A DNA stretch of 64,000 nt from Buxus sempervirens (GCA_947561395.2 OX387184.1:34462766-34526765); one strand, 5' to 3'. Counted from the stretch's first letter, positions 10,682-22,194 are shown. Program-made: numbers and translations. The notes: generated by a model from the sequence alone, not told the origin.

Positions 10682-11364
10682 TGTAAAGTCTCGGATGCGG
10701 GTTACGTAATAAGTCCGTAACTCATTTCCAAAGGGTTAATTTTTTTTCCACAGGATCTATATATCAGAGTGAAGGAAAAACATGAAATAAACATATAACA
10801 TAAAAATCAGAGGCCACTAATATCCAACTCAATATAGAATACCATATCCCAAAGATGAGCTCACATGATCCAGGCATCTACCCTTCAATATCGTCCTCTC
10901 CAAGATTTGAAAACAAAACAAAACCGGAATGAGATACGAATATCCTAGCAAGTAGCACATGCATGCTCAAATACATTTTTCATAGTTATAAAACATGGAT
11001 AGGATATAAAACATATAACAGTGACGATAACACGGTTAATTAGAATAATCCAACAACAATCCAGTAGTCAAATACGATATAACCCGTGTAATCCAGCATA
11101 TAAATCAAATCAGTAATTTTGATATCAAATCACGTGAATAACCATGAAACCAAGTCTAACCATGTAGTAAAGTGTCGATGAAACCAATTATCCAAAACAA
11201 CCCAATAGATATAACTCAAATCAAAACAAGTGTCAACATCGATAATAACCACATATTGATCAAGTTCACGCTTCCATGTGTATATCCGACCTACTCAGGG
11301 TTTCGGATATTGAAATGACGGCCTACTAAGGGTTTCATAATCCAATGCCGGCCTACTCCGGGTT
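10682..11364 (-). repeat. LTR fragment of the 17658/18553 family, minus strand
   Basis: It starts at TGTAAAGTCTCGGATGC (the mutated reverse of an LTR 3' end) and follows the layout of the LTR at 18553-21061, including the splice-like TTTGAAAACAAAAC segment, GAGATACGAATATC and the ACTCAGGGTTT hairpin motifs at 11284-11364. It breaks off inside the third hairpin unit, where another LTR starts at 11365. A candidate target duplication on the left is TTGCG (10677-10681). Confidence 0.75.
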
Positions 11365-11969
11365 TGTAATCCCCCGATTTTTCCCTTTTAAATAATTTAA
11401 TTAATTATTGAGGAAAATATTGGATTAAGTGTTTGATTGGAATTTTATTGGCATGAATAGGAAGGGAAGATGAAGATCAAGCCTAAAGATTTCTAAGGAA
11501 GAGAAGACAAGGGATAAATCATCAAGTAAGTACACAATTGTTCTTTTATTGGAAATTTTGATTAGTGATGGTGCATGAGTATGATAGATAGGCAAGGGAG
11601 GCTATCTTATTTTACTTAAACACTAGAAAATTACCTTTATGGACATGCTTGGACGTCCATGAGCTCTTAGTTATGAGTTTAGAAGAATAGATACTTATAT
11701 TAGGGTTAAGAATCAAACTTTTAAGTATAAAAAGAAACTTTTAAGAGGATAGAAGGTTTACACTCTTGTTTTGGACGTGTGCTATTGAAGGAGCATTGCT
11801 GGACGTGTGCTTGAGGTTTTGTGGATTTCTTCTACAGTATTTTTTAAGTTAAAATTATATTTTGAGAAATGAGATTGCAATAAGGGAAAACCTTGAATAT
11901 ATAAATTTTGTTCTAAAAAGTAGATTGAAGATGATTGCTTTAAATTTCGAGGTCGAAATTTTTGTTAGG
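11365..11969 (+). repeat. LTR start joined to a gypsy 3' terminus; unresolved remnant
   Basis: It begins TGTAATCCCCCGATTTTTCC, a typical LTR start, directly after the broken hairpin unit. Its last part, CGAGGTCGAAATTTTTG and then (after the G2 insertion) TGGGTAGGAT at 35171-35180, resembles the 3' terminal sequence and polypurine region that precede a gypsy 3' LTR. No coding sequence lies between. It may be an element that lost its interior, or a chimera of two remnants. I cannot decide from this window. Confidence 0.45.
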
Positions 11970-12460
11970 TGTAATGCCCCGGATCCAGGTTTATTTAAAC
12001 ACATAAACCCAAATCTAGTTCGTTAGGGAAAATAGCCCAAAACACTATTCCAGACTTAAACAATTTCATTTATTATATCAAAGTGCGGAAATAAAAACAT
12101 CTTTCAGAAAGTGCGGAATTAAACTTCCAAAATAATCCTTTTATATTTCATCCAAAAGTCTGGAAAGGGTTCAACTAAATAACATCCACCAAGGGTGTGG
12201 AATAAAAATAACAATCATCCTTCAAATAACATCAAACTCCTCAAACAAAATACTAAAATTAATCCCTAAGAAAATAAATCTAAATGTCTTTCCATGTCCA
12301 TCTGGACCTACACAGGAATGAAATAGTCTTCTTCTTGGTAATCACAGTAATCCTCCGGAGTCTCTACCCCAGCAACGTCCTCTCCAGGAATATCTGAAAA
12401 CAAAACTGATAAAACAATAATGTGAGAAACAACATCTCAGTAAGCAGTCATGCAAATAGT
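11970..12460 (-). repeat. G2 3' LTR, distal part
   Basis: Begins TGTAATGCCCCGGATCC at 11970, matching the 5' LTR at 32688 almost base for base. It is interrupted at TGACC (12461-12465) and resumes at 25156 with CACAATAAAATATGC as in the intact copy near 33184. Polyadenylation and R/U5 functions would lie here in the LTR. Confidence 0.9.
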
Positions 12461-12575
12461 TGACCTGTAAATCCTAGATTTTAGTAACTAGACTAATTGG
12501 TTGATAATTTGTAGGAGATGAGATTTTGGTTCAACCTAGAGGAGTTCAAGATGAACTGGAGATGATAGGAGAGCC

Positions 12576-12582
12576 TATATAA
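12576..12582 (+). promoter_or_regulatory. TATA box of the G2-family solo LTR
   Basis: TATATAA lies about 110 bases into the LTR in the context GCCTATATAAGG. The same element is conserved in reverse at 27063-27070 and 35041-35048 in the two G2 LTRs. LINE-A now separates it from most of its LTR. Confidence 0.65.
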
Positions 12583-12731
12583 GGTGGGTTCCTAGTTATT
12601 GACTAAATATAATTTTAAGATAATAATTATTGTGCTATTATATTATTAGTAAGAGTTAATTGTATTGTAACCAAGAAGAATAAATAAGGAGTTGGTCGAA
12701 CCCAAGGAGAGTTAATTGTATTATAACTAGT

Positions 12732-13348
12732 GCAAATATTGCTCTTCCGGATGCTTCTATTTCTGATCGTGTTGAAAATTTTTGTGGCAATAGAGATTGT
12801 GAGGAAGTTGCTAATTCGGGTGCTGTTAATTGTGATCTACAGGAAACTTCTAATCTTAATACTTCTAATATTCAAGAAGTTGCTTTTCATAATAGGCAGA
12901 CTGTTGCTATTCAGAATGGTATTGTTGTTTGTGATTTTGATTCAAAGAAAAAAGAAGTATCCCAAGATGTAGTTCTGGAGACATCAGATAATATCTTCCA
13001 GGAAAAGATTTCTTCTTTCGCATTAATGGATGGTTGCAATCTGTTTTGGCTCGAGCAGGAAAAATTTATAGTGAACTTTCATTGGAGCTAAGAGGTTTAT
13101 CTCTCCTTGCTCCTGTTTCAAACAAAGTCTCAAATTCATCGAAGGAAGAATCTAGATTAAGACTTTTTAATGATTATAACAGATGGTCTTCTCACATTGA
13201 ATTAGTTCTGAAACACTTCAAAGAGAACCAAGCTGTTAAGGATCGTCCACCGCTGAAGAAAAAGAAGAAATCAAAATCTTTTGAAATTCTCACAAGATCA
13301 AAGGTGAAATATTTGATTGTCCACTCATCTTCTATTGTGTCTCAATGA
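12732..13348 (+). pseudogene. LINE-A ORF1 C-terminal part
   Basis: The frame opens at about 12732, runs about 95 codons with a Ser/Asn/acidic composition, then shifts near 13020 into LARAGKIYSELSLELRGLSL and ends with a Lys-rich KKKKKSK and TRSKVK tail. LINE-B ORF1 ends similarly (TDARALTRSKVRTI), which identifies it. The stop TGA overlaps the ORF2 start as ATGA at 13345-13348. The DUF4283-like domain and zinc knuckle seen in LINE-B are missing, so the copy is 5'-truncated within ORF1. ORF1 protein binds element RNA. Confidence 0.72.
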
Positions 13349-16300
13349 TTTCGATTTTATCTTGGAATACAAGAGGTGTGGGTAATAAAGAATCTCGAGC
13401 AATGTTAAAACATATTGTCAAAAAGAATCGGGTTCTTTGTGTTGCTATATTTGAACCTATGATATCTTCTTCTCATTGCATGAAAATAGCTAAAATGTTA
13501 CAAATGAATCACATGGAAACCAATGAGGACAAAGGTGGAAAATTTTGGCTGTTATGGGCAGATGCCATTAAGGTGGATATTATATGTTCTTCTTCTCATG
13601 TTATTTCCTCTTTTATTTCTCCTTCATCAAATACGAGTTTTAGTTCCTTTTATGCCTCCTTTATTTATGCTAAATGTGATTATTTGGAGAGAAGAGATCT
13701 CTGGACAAATTTGCTTAATTTCTCATCTAGTGTGGACCGGAAGTGGATTGTTGGTGGAGATTTCAATGTTATTACAGGCATTCATGAAAAGAAAGGAGGT
13801 CAACAAATTGTTAGTAGAGGCATGCAAGAATTTCAAGATTTCATTCAAAGAAGTGGGTTGCATGATATTGGATTTTCTGGAGATCCTTTCACATGGTGCA
13901 ATGAACAACAAGGATCTAGAAGAATATGGGCACGTTTGGATAGATTTTTCATCAATCACTATGGTCTCCCTCTTCTTTCATCAATAAAGATTCAGCATCT
14001 TCATAGGGTATGTTCTGATCACAACCCTTTGATCTTCAACTTTAATCAAAGGGATTCAGCTACCAAAGTTTCTTTTAAATTTTTAAAAATGTGGACATCA
14101 CATGTTTCTTTTTTGGATGTTGTCAAAAATGCTTGGGATATTCCTTTTGAAAGGTCTTACCTTTATACTTTTAGCAAAAAACTCAAGCACCTGAAGAGCA
14201 TATTAAAAGATTGGAACTGGAACATATTTGGGGATGTTCATCGGAGGATGGGTCTGTTAAAAAGACAAGTCTCCTCCCTGGAAGAATCTATTTTGGATGG
14301 TGCTAATGGTCAAACTTTTCAGGATTTAGCCAAAGCCAAAAAGAAGATTGCTGATTGTGTTTTGCAGCAAGAATCTTTGATTCGTCAAAAATCTAGAATA
14401 AAATGGCTCAAGGAAGGGGATAGGAACACAAGTTTATTTTATACAGCTCTTCAGTTTAAAAGACAAAAATATAGTGGCATGGCAGAATTTTTGGGGAATT
14501 CTAGAGATGAAGCCGTGGACTTTTTCAATTCTCTCCTCTCGTTAGATGGTTTGGCTAGGCCAAATGAGTGTGTTAACTTTATCCCTCAATTGATAAATGA
14601 TGAGGACAACATATCTCTTTCTTTTGTCCCAATTATAGAAGAAATTAAATCGGCTGTGTTCTCTTTATGCCTTGATAGTGTGCTAGGTCCTGATGGGTTT
14701 ACTGGCTGGTTTTATCAAAGCTATTGGGAGATTATTAAGGAGGATCTGCTCAAAGCCATTACAGAATTTTTTAATGGAAATTTTCTTCCTATTTCTTTCA
14801 CTGCCACTCAGATTGCTCTCATTCCTAAGGTCAGTAATCCTGTCAATTTTACTAATTTCCGTCCGATTAGTCTTTGCAATTTTTCTTACAAGATAATTGT
14901 GAAGATCTTGGCTTCAAGGTTATCTCCTTTACTTCCTAGAATCATTTCTCCTGAGCAAAATGCCTTTGTCACTGGTCGTTCCATTTTTGATAGAATTTCC
15001 CTAGCACATGAGCTCTGTCAGGATATCAACAAGAAACATGTTGGGGGAAATTTGGTTCTCAAACTGGATATGGCAAAAGCCTTTGATCGAATGGATTAGA
15101 ATTTTTTGTTGGATGTTTGTAAGAGGTTTGGATTTTCCTCTAAATGGTGCTCTCTTATATCAGCTTGTACATCAAATTGTTGGTTTAGCATTTTGATCAA
15201 TGGTTCTCCTTGCGGTTTCTTCAAGTCCTCGCGTGGTTTGCGTCAAGGAGATCCGCTTTCTCCCCTTCTATTTATTATTGCAGAAGAAGTGCTCAGTAGA
15301 GGTATTTCTTATCTTATAAATTCTAGGAAAATAGGCCGATATAATTATGGTAGAAGTGGATTATGTATCTCTCATCTTCTGTATGCTGATGATATTCTGA
15401 TTTTTACTAGTGGTAAAAAGTCTTCAATCAAAAATTTGTTGGATTTCATTGCTCTTTATGAATCTGCTTCAGGACAGAAAGTCAATTGTTCTAAAAGCTC
15501 CTTTTTTGCTTCAAAACATTTGAGTCATGCCAGGTTGGAAATATTAGTTTCTGTTACAGGCATTAATCACAGCTCCTTTCCAACAAAGTATTTGGGTGTT
15601 CCACTTTTTATTGGTCGCACCTCAGCTGTCCTTTTTGAAGATCTTATCAGAAAAATTCAAAGGAAAGTTAGTGGTTGGAAAGCAAAATTGTTGACTGCTA
15701 GAGCAAAGGTTACTTTGCTTCAAAGTGTTCTTTTGAGTGTCCCCATTCATTCCATGGCTGCTATTCCAATTCCGAAGGCTGTTATTAAACAAATAGACAC
15801 TATATTTTCTAACTTTTTTTGGGGTGAAAGTTTGGAGTTTGGCCATAAAAAACATTGGATTGCTTGGAAATCTATTTGTCTTCCTAAAGATGAGGGAAGT
15901 TTAGGAATCAAAGCTATTCAGGAAATGATGAACAGTTTGCATATCAAGATGGGATGGAGATTATTAATTGACCAAGGTATTTGGGCAAGGTTTATGCGTA
16001 ACAAGTACTGCAGAAGAGTTACTTTTCAAAATGCTGATTTGAGACACTCTTCTTCTAAAGTATGGAAAGCTATCATTCAAGTTAAGGAGCATATTTTGCA
16101 AAATATGGGTTTTGTTCCTAGTAAAGGAGATATTAGATTCTGGAAGGACAACTGGACTCCATTTGGTATTCTGGAAGATCATGTTGATAGCAACCTCATT
16201 GTTAATCCTGACTTGAAAGTTTTTGAAACCTTTGAAATGAATGGCTCATGGAATTCTCAAGCTATCATTCCCTCTCTTCCTCCTCATATTAATGGATTTG

Positions 16301-17481
16301 TTGAATCTATTCATTTCGTATCCCAGGATGAGGAGGATCAGTTGGTTTGGTCGGCTTCTTCTAGTGGTGTTTGCACTGTCAAATCTGCATGGCAGAACAT
16401 CAGATCAAGACAACATATTTAAGCTCTTTACTCTAATTGTTGGAAAAATTTTATCCCCTAAAAAATATGTGTTTTCCTTTGGAAAGCTTTGAGGGGGGTT
16501 GTCTCTACTGATGACATGATTATGAGATTTGGAATTCAACTATGCTCAAAATGTCATTGTTGTAGCTCCTCTTCCCAAGAGTCTTTTAATCATTTATTTG
16601 CTTATGGAGAGATTGCTCAGGAGGTTTGGAAGGTTTTCGGGACCTGGTTTCATATTCAAAATCATTCTCTTCACAATGCAATATCTCGTGTTAGCTTTTG
16701 GTTTAATCAAGTCAGTCGTCAAGACGAATTCAACATTCTATCCCAGGTGGTTCCTCACTTTATTTTTTGGGAATTATGGACAGCTAGAGGCAAATCAAGA
16801 TTTGATAATAAGCCTATGGTTCTTGCAAGTATTGTGTTTAACATTAAGAGATGGCTTCAGGAGGTTTCCCTTTTCACCAACCCCTCGGTCCCTTGTTCTT
16901 TTGAAAAGGCACTTTGGCTTGAAAACTTAATCATATCCATGCCTTTTATCAAGAAAAGAGACCACAAATTGGTGAGATGGTAGAAATTCCGTGTGCACCC
17001 ATATGTTCTTAATACTGATGGTGCTTCCAAAGGTAATCCGGGTATTAGTGGAGGAGGGGCTGTTATCAGATTTTCTAATGGAGATTTTTTTGTTGCATAT
17101 TCAGCTTTTTACGGCAATGCAAGAAACACTATGGCAGAAATTTTATCATTAAGGGATGGTCTCAGATTGGCGGATAGTTTGGGTATTCAAGAAATTTGCA
17201 TTGAAAGTGACTCCAAGTTGTTAGTTGACAGCTTCTATAGTAAGAGAGGTATTCCTTGGCAATATCAAATCTATTGGAAGGAAATTACAGCAAGGCCAAA
17301 TAAGTTCAACAGAATTTTCACTCATGTCTACAGGGAAGCTAATTTCGTAGCTGATTCATTGGCTAATGAGGGTTGTTCCAGACAAACCTGTTCAACTTTT
17401 ACTTCAGTTTCTAGTCTTCCTCAGTCAGTCAAAATTGCTGTCTTTGATGACAAATCTAGGCTTTTCCAATTTCGAAAATAG
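13345..17481 (+). pseudogene. LINE-A ORF2: endonuclease, reverse transcriptase, RNase H; four in-frame stops
   Basis: Endonuclease (AP-type) motifs: ILSWNTRGVGN, FEPM, IVGGDFNVI and CSDHNPLIF. RT motifs: ALIPKVSNP, FRPISLCNFSYK, LDMAKAFDRMD, SRGLRQGDPLSPLLFIIAEE and the catalytic LLYADDILIF (about 15375). The zf-RVT region carries LCSKCHCC. RNase H has NTDGASKGNPG (17012 on), IESDSKLL and EANFVADSLANEG. All segments share one frame. Stops are at 15097 (TAG where LINE-B has Trp), 16420 (TAA), 16459 (TAA) and 16981 (TAG). The protein nicks the target and copies LINE RNA there. This copy would make only truncated products, but it is recent enough to lack frameshifts. Confidence 0.92.
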
Positions 17482-17657
17482 TCTAGTTTTTTTTGGTTGG
17501 TTATTCTCAGTCTATGTTTTTTCTCTCCAGGAAATTTTTTGTATTTCTTTGGTGGTGTTTTGGTTTTCTCTTGTTGGGGTAAGGTTTTATGTCCCCCCCC
17601 CCCCCCCCCCCCTTTTTGGTTTTATCTTGGTTTTTGATATTAATATACAGGTCAGGG
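17482..17657 (+). other. LINE-A 3' UTR, first part, with a C20 run
   Basis: Non-coding, T-rich, with 20 consecutive C at 17593-17612. The C-run follows GGGGTAAGG and a TTATGT segment that are conserved in LINE-B and the 9714 fragment, where the run has only about six. The UTR ends at CAGGG (17653-17657), the target duplication of the next insertion, and continues at 22883-22960. Confidence 0.8.
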
Positions 17658-17934
17658 TGTAAAACCCCAGTTTTGAGTAGAAAAAAAAATAAAAATAATA
17701 AACAATATAAAATAGTAGGTAAAATAAAATATATGCAAAAGTATGAACACATGGATTTATGGACAGGCTTAATCAAAATTTATTTATTGCTGGAGATTGG
17801 TGGCCATTAGTTGTCAAAGAGAATAAGCTTAAGTGGATGCGGGAAAATGTAGGGTTTTTAATGGGCGAGCATGCACAGGATCAAGGCTTTTAAAAGGTTG
17901 TCGTGCGGCAATACGTATGGGAGCGTGTGGAAGG

Positions 17935-17942
17935 TATATATA
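17935..17942 (+). promoter_or_regulatory. TATA box of the 17658 LTR
   Basis: TATATATA about 280 bases into the LTR. RNA starting just downstream would include the inverted nested LTR and the hairpin arrays. Confidence 0.5.
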
Positions 17943-18552
17943 CTAAAGGGGAAATTAGGTTTTTGGTTTCGAATGCTCGCATCGTATTTTTGTAACTGAA
18001 GACGTTTGGCAATTGCGGCTGGTGTGGCGATTAGGGTTATGCCTGTGAAGAACAAGAATTGCAAGAGCTACTAGGAGGTTATTGGAGTCGGAGTTCTGTG
18101 GGTTATTTCTCTCGCGAGCAGAGGATCCGTTCGGCTACATTTGCATCCTCGCGCGCAGCCGGAAATTGGGATCGGCTGGTTGTGGAATAAGCTTTTATTC
18201 TGGGATAAGCGTATACGGGTGAGTAGCACTGATTTACAACTGAGGTTTTGTGTTTCTTCGTGAGCTTATTCTGATGCATGGTTGTATTTTGAGTGATTTC
18301 TGAGTTTTGCTGGTTTTCTGGAATAACATGAAAAAGAACCGGAGATTGAAATTTACCTTGAAATTAAATGTGTTTAGATTAAATCCAAAAGTGGTTGGGA
18401 AGCATTCTGGGAATATTGGGAGTGTATTGGAACATTTACAGACCGAAACAAATCAGCCAGACATGTACATCCTGAAATAACAGAGACTTGAAATTCGCAG
18501 TGGGTATCCGCCCACTTGGCGCCCACTTGCGCCCACTTCGGGAAGTAGGCGC

Positions 18553-21061
18553 TGTAACGCCCCGGATCCGTGTTGTTCAATAAAGGTATAACACATCTCA
18601 CGGAGGTTAGGCAAGGATCGTTAATCAATTTATGATCGCTGGATAATCATATAGCTATAACCTGACAGAGTGCACATTTCCATTTATGCAAAATTGTAAC
18701 ATTTAAACTGAACTAGAATCGTATGGTTCAACCCCAATTAAACTTTAATACATCTCAATTAATTCAAAGTTCTCAAATTCAGAACAGATAACCTACTAGT
18801 CTAAGGAAGGTAATAGTAATCCTCCTCCCTATAAGCCTCAGCAGGATCTACCCCAGTAATCGCCTCACCACGAGTATCTGAAAAACAAACAAGACAAACA
18901 ACGGAGTGAGATACAAATATCTCAGCGAGTAGCACATGCATGCAGAAATAGTTGATCATAATTTAAACTATGCATCGGCAAACACTGAATACGGTTAAAC
19001 AACCAACATCAATTCTCAAATCGAAATCAAGACTTGTTCTAATCAAACAAATCACATCTCAGTTAAGTACGGCAACACATCGATTGGTCAATGTCATGAC
19101 TATCGTTTAGTTGATAAATTAAGCATGCCAAGTAGACACTCCACACCTCCATGTACACAGTTCCGGCCTACTCAGGGTTTCGGATACTCTGAAATGACGG
19201 CCTACTCAGGGTTTCGTCATCCAATGCAGGCCTACTCCCCGGGTTTCTGCATTGACAACTAGGCCTACTCAGGGTTTCTGTCTGCTCTACACCGGTTGTG
19301 GCAACACACAAGGCCATGCAATTCCAACAACCAACAATAACATCACATTACTAAGCTTAAACATCTGGATCCAGTACAAGCTAGACCAAAACAGTAAAAC
19401 ATCGTATAATCTCAATACCAATATCAAAGAAAAACCATTCATTTCATATCATGTAAAACTCATCACAATTCATCACCTGTCCCTCTGGACCAAGCAGTAC
19501 CTCAAGTACTTTCAGTATTTTCTCATTTCCGTAACACATGTCATTTGAAAGTAAAACTCAATTCATTCATACCAAGGAAATCTTTACAATACATTTAAAG
19601 TTTCCAAACCAGTGAAACCAGAATAGAATAACTCCTCAATCAAAATAGTGTATAAAACAGAGGAAATGTAACTAGTAACTCTTAGTGGTTTGGTATCCGG
19701 CATAACATTCATAAATAACCTAAACTCAACTTGAAAACTTTTAAGAAGTTCACTAAATTATCCTCTAGTAATTTCCTAGGCAAAATAGATTCCCAGGGTT
19801 CCCAAACAAGTGAATAGTGAAGTGGTTTAATCCTCAAGTAACCCAAATACTCTTAGTTAAATCAAATCTCCAATTCAGTAAGCAAAATAGGGTCTGCCAC
19901 TCACTTCCTGAAGTGGGCGCGAGGTGAGCGCCAGTCGGCGGTAAGGAAACGGGGTAAAATATACTTACCGCTCACTCGACGCTAGGTGAGCGCGAGCTGA
20001 GCGCCAGACGGGCGTGAGGTGGACGTGAGATTCACGCGAGATGAGCGCCGGGTTTTCTACTGAGTGCGAGCTAAGTGCCAGACGGGCGTGAGCTCGGCGG
20101 TGGGTGGTATTTAACGGGGCGCCTACCTCTTAGGTGAGCGCCGGTGAGCGCGAGGTGGGCGGATACCCCCTGTGATTTTCATTTCTCTGTTATTCCAAGA
20201 TCTACATGACTGGCCGGTTTGTTTATCTCTGTAATTGTTCCACTACACTCCCAATACTCCCAGAAGACTTCCCAACCATATTTGGATTTAATCTAACCAC
20301 TTTTAAATAAAAGATAAAATTCAATCTCCGAACTCTGTTCATGTCATTTACAGAAAACCAAAAAACCAGAAAACTCATACATCATTTAAGCTACAAAACA
20401 TGCATTAGAATAAGCTCACGAAAACCTCAAACACAAAACCCAGTTGTAAATCAGTGCTACTCACCTGAATGCCGAATGCGCTTATTCCCGAATGTATCAA
20501 AACCTCGGCCGATCACCACTCCGGCCACGGACGCGAATGAAAAATCTCTCCAACCAAAACTTCTCGAGCAGAGAGAGATAACCCACTGAAGTTAAACTCC
20601 AAAATCCTTCCCTTAGCCCTTGCGATGCTTGTTCTTCACGAGCAGAGCCCTAATCGCCACTCCAGCCGAAATCGCTCAACTCTCCTGATACTCAGACTAG
20701 CGAAAAAAATGTTTCCGTAAGTATACGCGTATTTCGTTTAAACCCAAAACCCTACTTTCCCTATTTGTACTCTTACCTTGCGAGATGCATACGCCGCTCG
20801 ATCAACCCTTTTAACCCCTTGATCCTATGCATGCTCGCCCACCGGAAACACTACATGTTCCGCATCCATTTACGTTAATAAGCACACCACTATACTTTAA
20901 TGATAATAATACGATTTTTCAGAAAAATGGCTATATAACGCCTGTACATACGAGTATGGGATAAGCCCTCAAACCACAAAATCACCTGATAAACACAGTT
21001 ATATATATATGAATAAATAAATACACAAACAATAAAACTTACCAAAAATCAGGGTCTTACA
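18553..21061 (-). repeat. Solo LTR inverted inside the related 17658 LTR
   Basis: On the minus strand it begins TGTAAGACCCTGATTTTTGG (21061) and ends GGATCCGGGGCGTTACA (18553). The target duplication GGCGC at 18548-18552 and 21062-21066 is perfect. At 2509 bp it is an uninterrupted copy of the same broad family as its host, in opposite orientation. It carries one hairpin array (19162-19284) and a GC-rich block (19905-20165). This is the innermost level of the left nest and so the youngest event there. Confidence 0.92.
19162..19284 (-). other. Constant-loop hairpin array, four units
   Basis: Plus-strand reading: TCCG/CGGA around GCCTACTCAGGGTTT (19162-19184), ATGACG/CGTCAT around the same 15-base loop (19194-19220), CAATGCAG/CTGCATTG around a 17-base variant (19222-19254), and a decayed fourth unit (19256-19284). 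The stem sequences differ between units while the loop stays the same. The same four stems occur in the same order in the arrays of the 17658 LTR. Confidence 0.82.
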
Positions 21062-21876
21062 GGCGCATAGGAATAATGATCTGGCACCGAGCTCGCGCCC
21101 ACTTGGCGCTCAGCTCGCGCCCACTTAAAATCGATGCGCCTATCCCGCGCTCTTCTCGCGCCTTTCTCTAGCTCAGCTCGCGCTCACTTAGCGTCGAGTG
21201 AGCGCATAGTCAATTTTCGCCTGTTTTCTATCCGCCGACTGGCGCTCACCTGGTGCCCACTTCAGGAAGTGAGCGCATACCCCATTATACTTACCGAATT
21301 GAAATTTTGATTAAACCAAGGAGTTTTTGTTGACTTGAGGGTTAAACCACTTCACTATTCACTTGTTTGGGGACTTTGGAATCTACTTTGCCTATGACAT
21401 TATTAGAGGAAAATTTAGGGAAATTCTTAAAAGCTTCCAAGTTTGAGTTTAGGTTATTTATGAGTGTTGTGCCGGATACCAAACCACTAAGAGTTCCTAG
21501 TTACATTTCCTCTGTTTTATACACTGTTTTGATTGAGGAATTATTATATTCTGGTTTCACTTGTTTGGATAATTTTAAATGTATTGTAAAGATTTTCTTG
21601 GTATGAATGATTGAGTTTTATTTCAAAATGGCATGTGTTACGGAAATGAGAAAGTACTTGAGGTACTGCTTGGTCCAGAGGGACAGATGATGAACTGTGA
21701 TGAGTTTTACATGATGTGGAATGAATGGTTTTACTTTGATGTTGGAATTGAGATTATACGATGTTTACTGGTTTGGTTTAGCTTGTCCTGGATCCAGAGT
21801 CTAAGCTTAGTAATGTAATGTTATTGTTGGTTGTTGAAATTGCATGGCCTTGTGTGTTGCCACGACCGGTGTAGAG

Positions 21877-22000
21877 CAACCAGAAACCCTGAGTAGGCCT
21901 GGTTGTCAATGCAGAAACCCAGGGAGTAGGCCTGCATTGGATGACGAAACCCTGAGTAGGCCGTCATTTCAGAGTTTCCGAAACCCTGAGTAGGCCAGAA
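21877..22000 (+). other. Constant-loop hairpin array, copy 1
   Basis: Four adjacent units have a loop of AAACCCTGAGTAGGC or a 17-base variant. They are CAACCAG/CTGGTTG (21877-21905), CAATGCAG/CTGCATTG (21907-21939), ATGACG/CGTCAT (21941-21967) and TTCCG/CAGAA with one mismatch (21976-22000). Spacing between units is 1-8 bases. It lies well downstream of the TATA box at 17935. Confidence 0.88.
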
Positions 22001-22194
22001 CTGTGTACATGGAGGTGTGGAGTGTCTACGTGGCATGTTTAATTTATCAACTAAACAATAGTCATGACATTGACCAATGTTGGTATTTGATTTTGTTTGA
22101 CGTGATATGTTTTATTCGCTGGTTTGTTGGTATTTATGGTTCATGGAATATTGTTTACCGATTATTGGGTATTGTACCTCCCGCCGGTGTAGAG

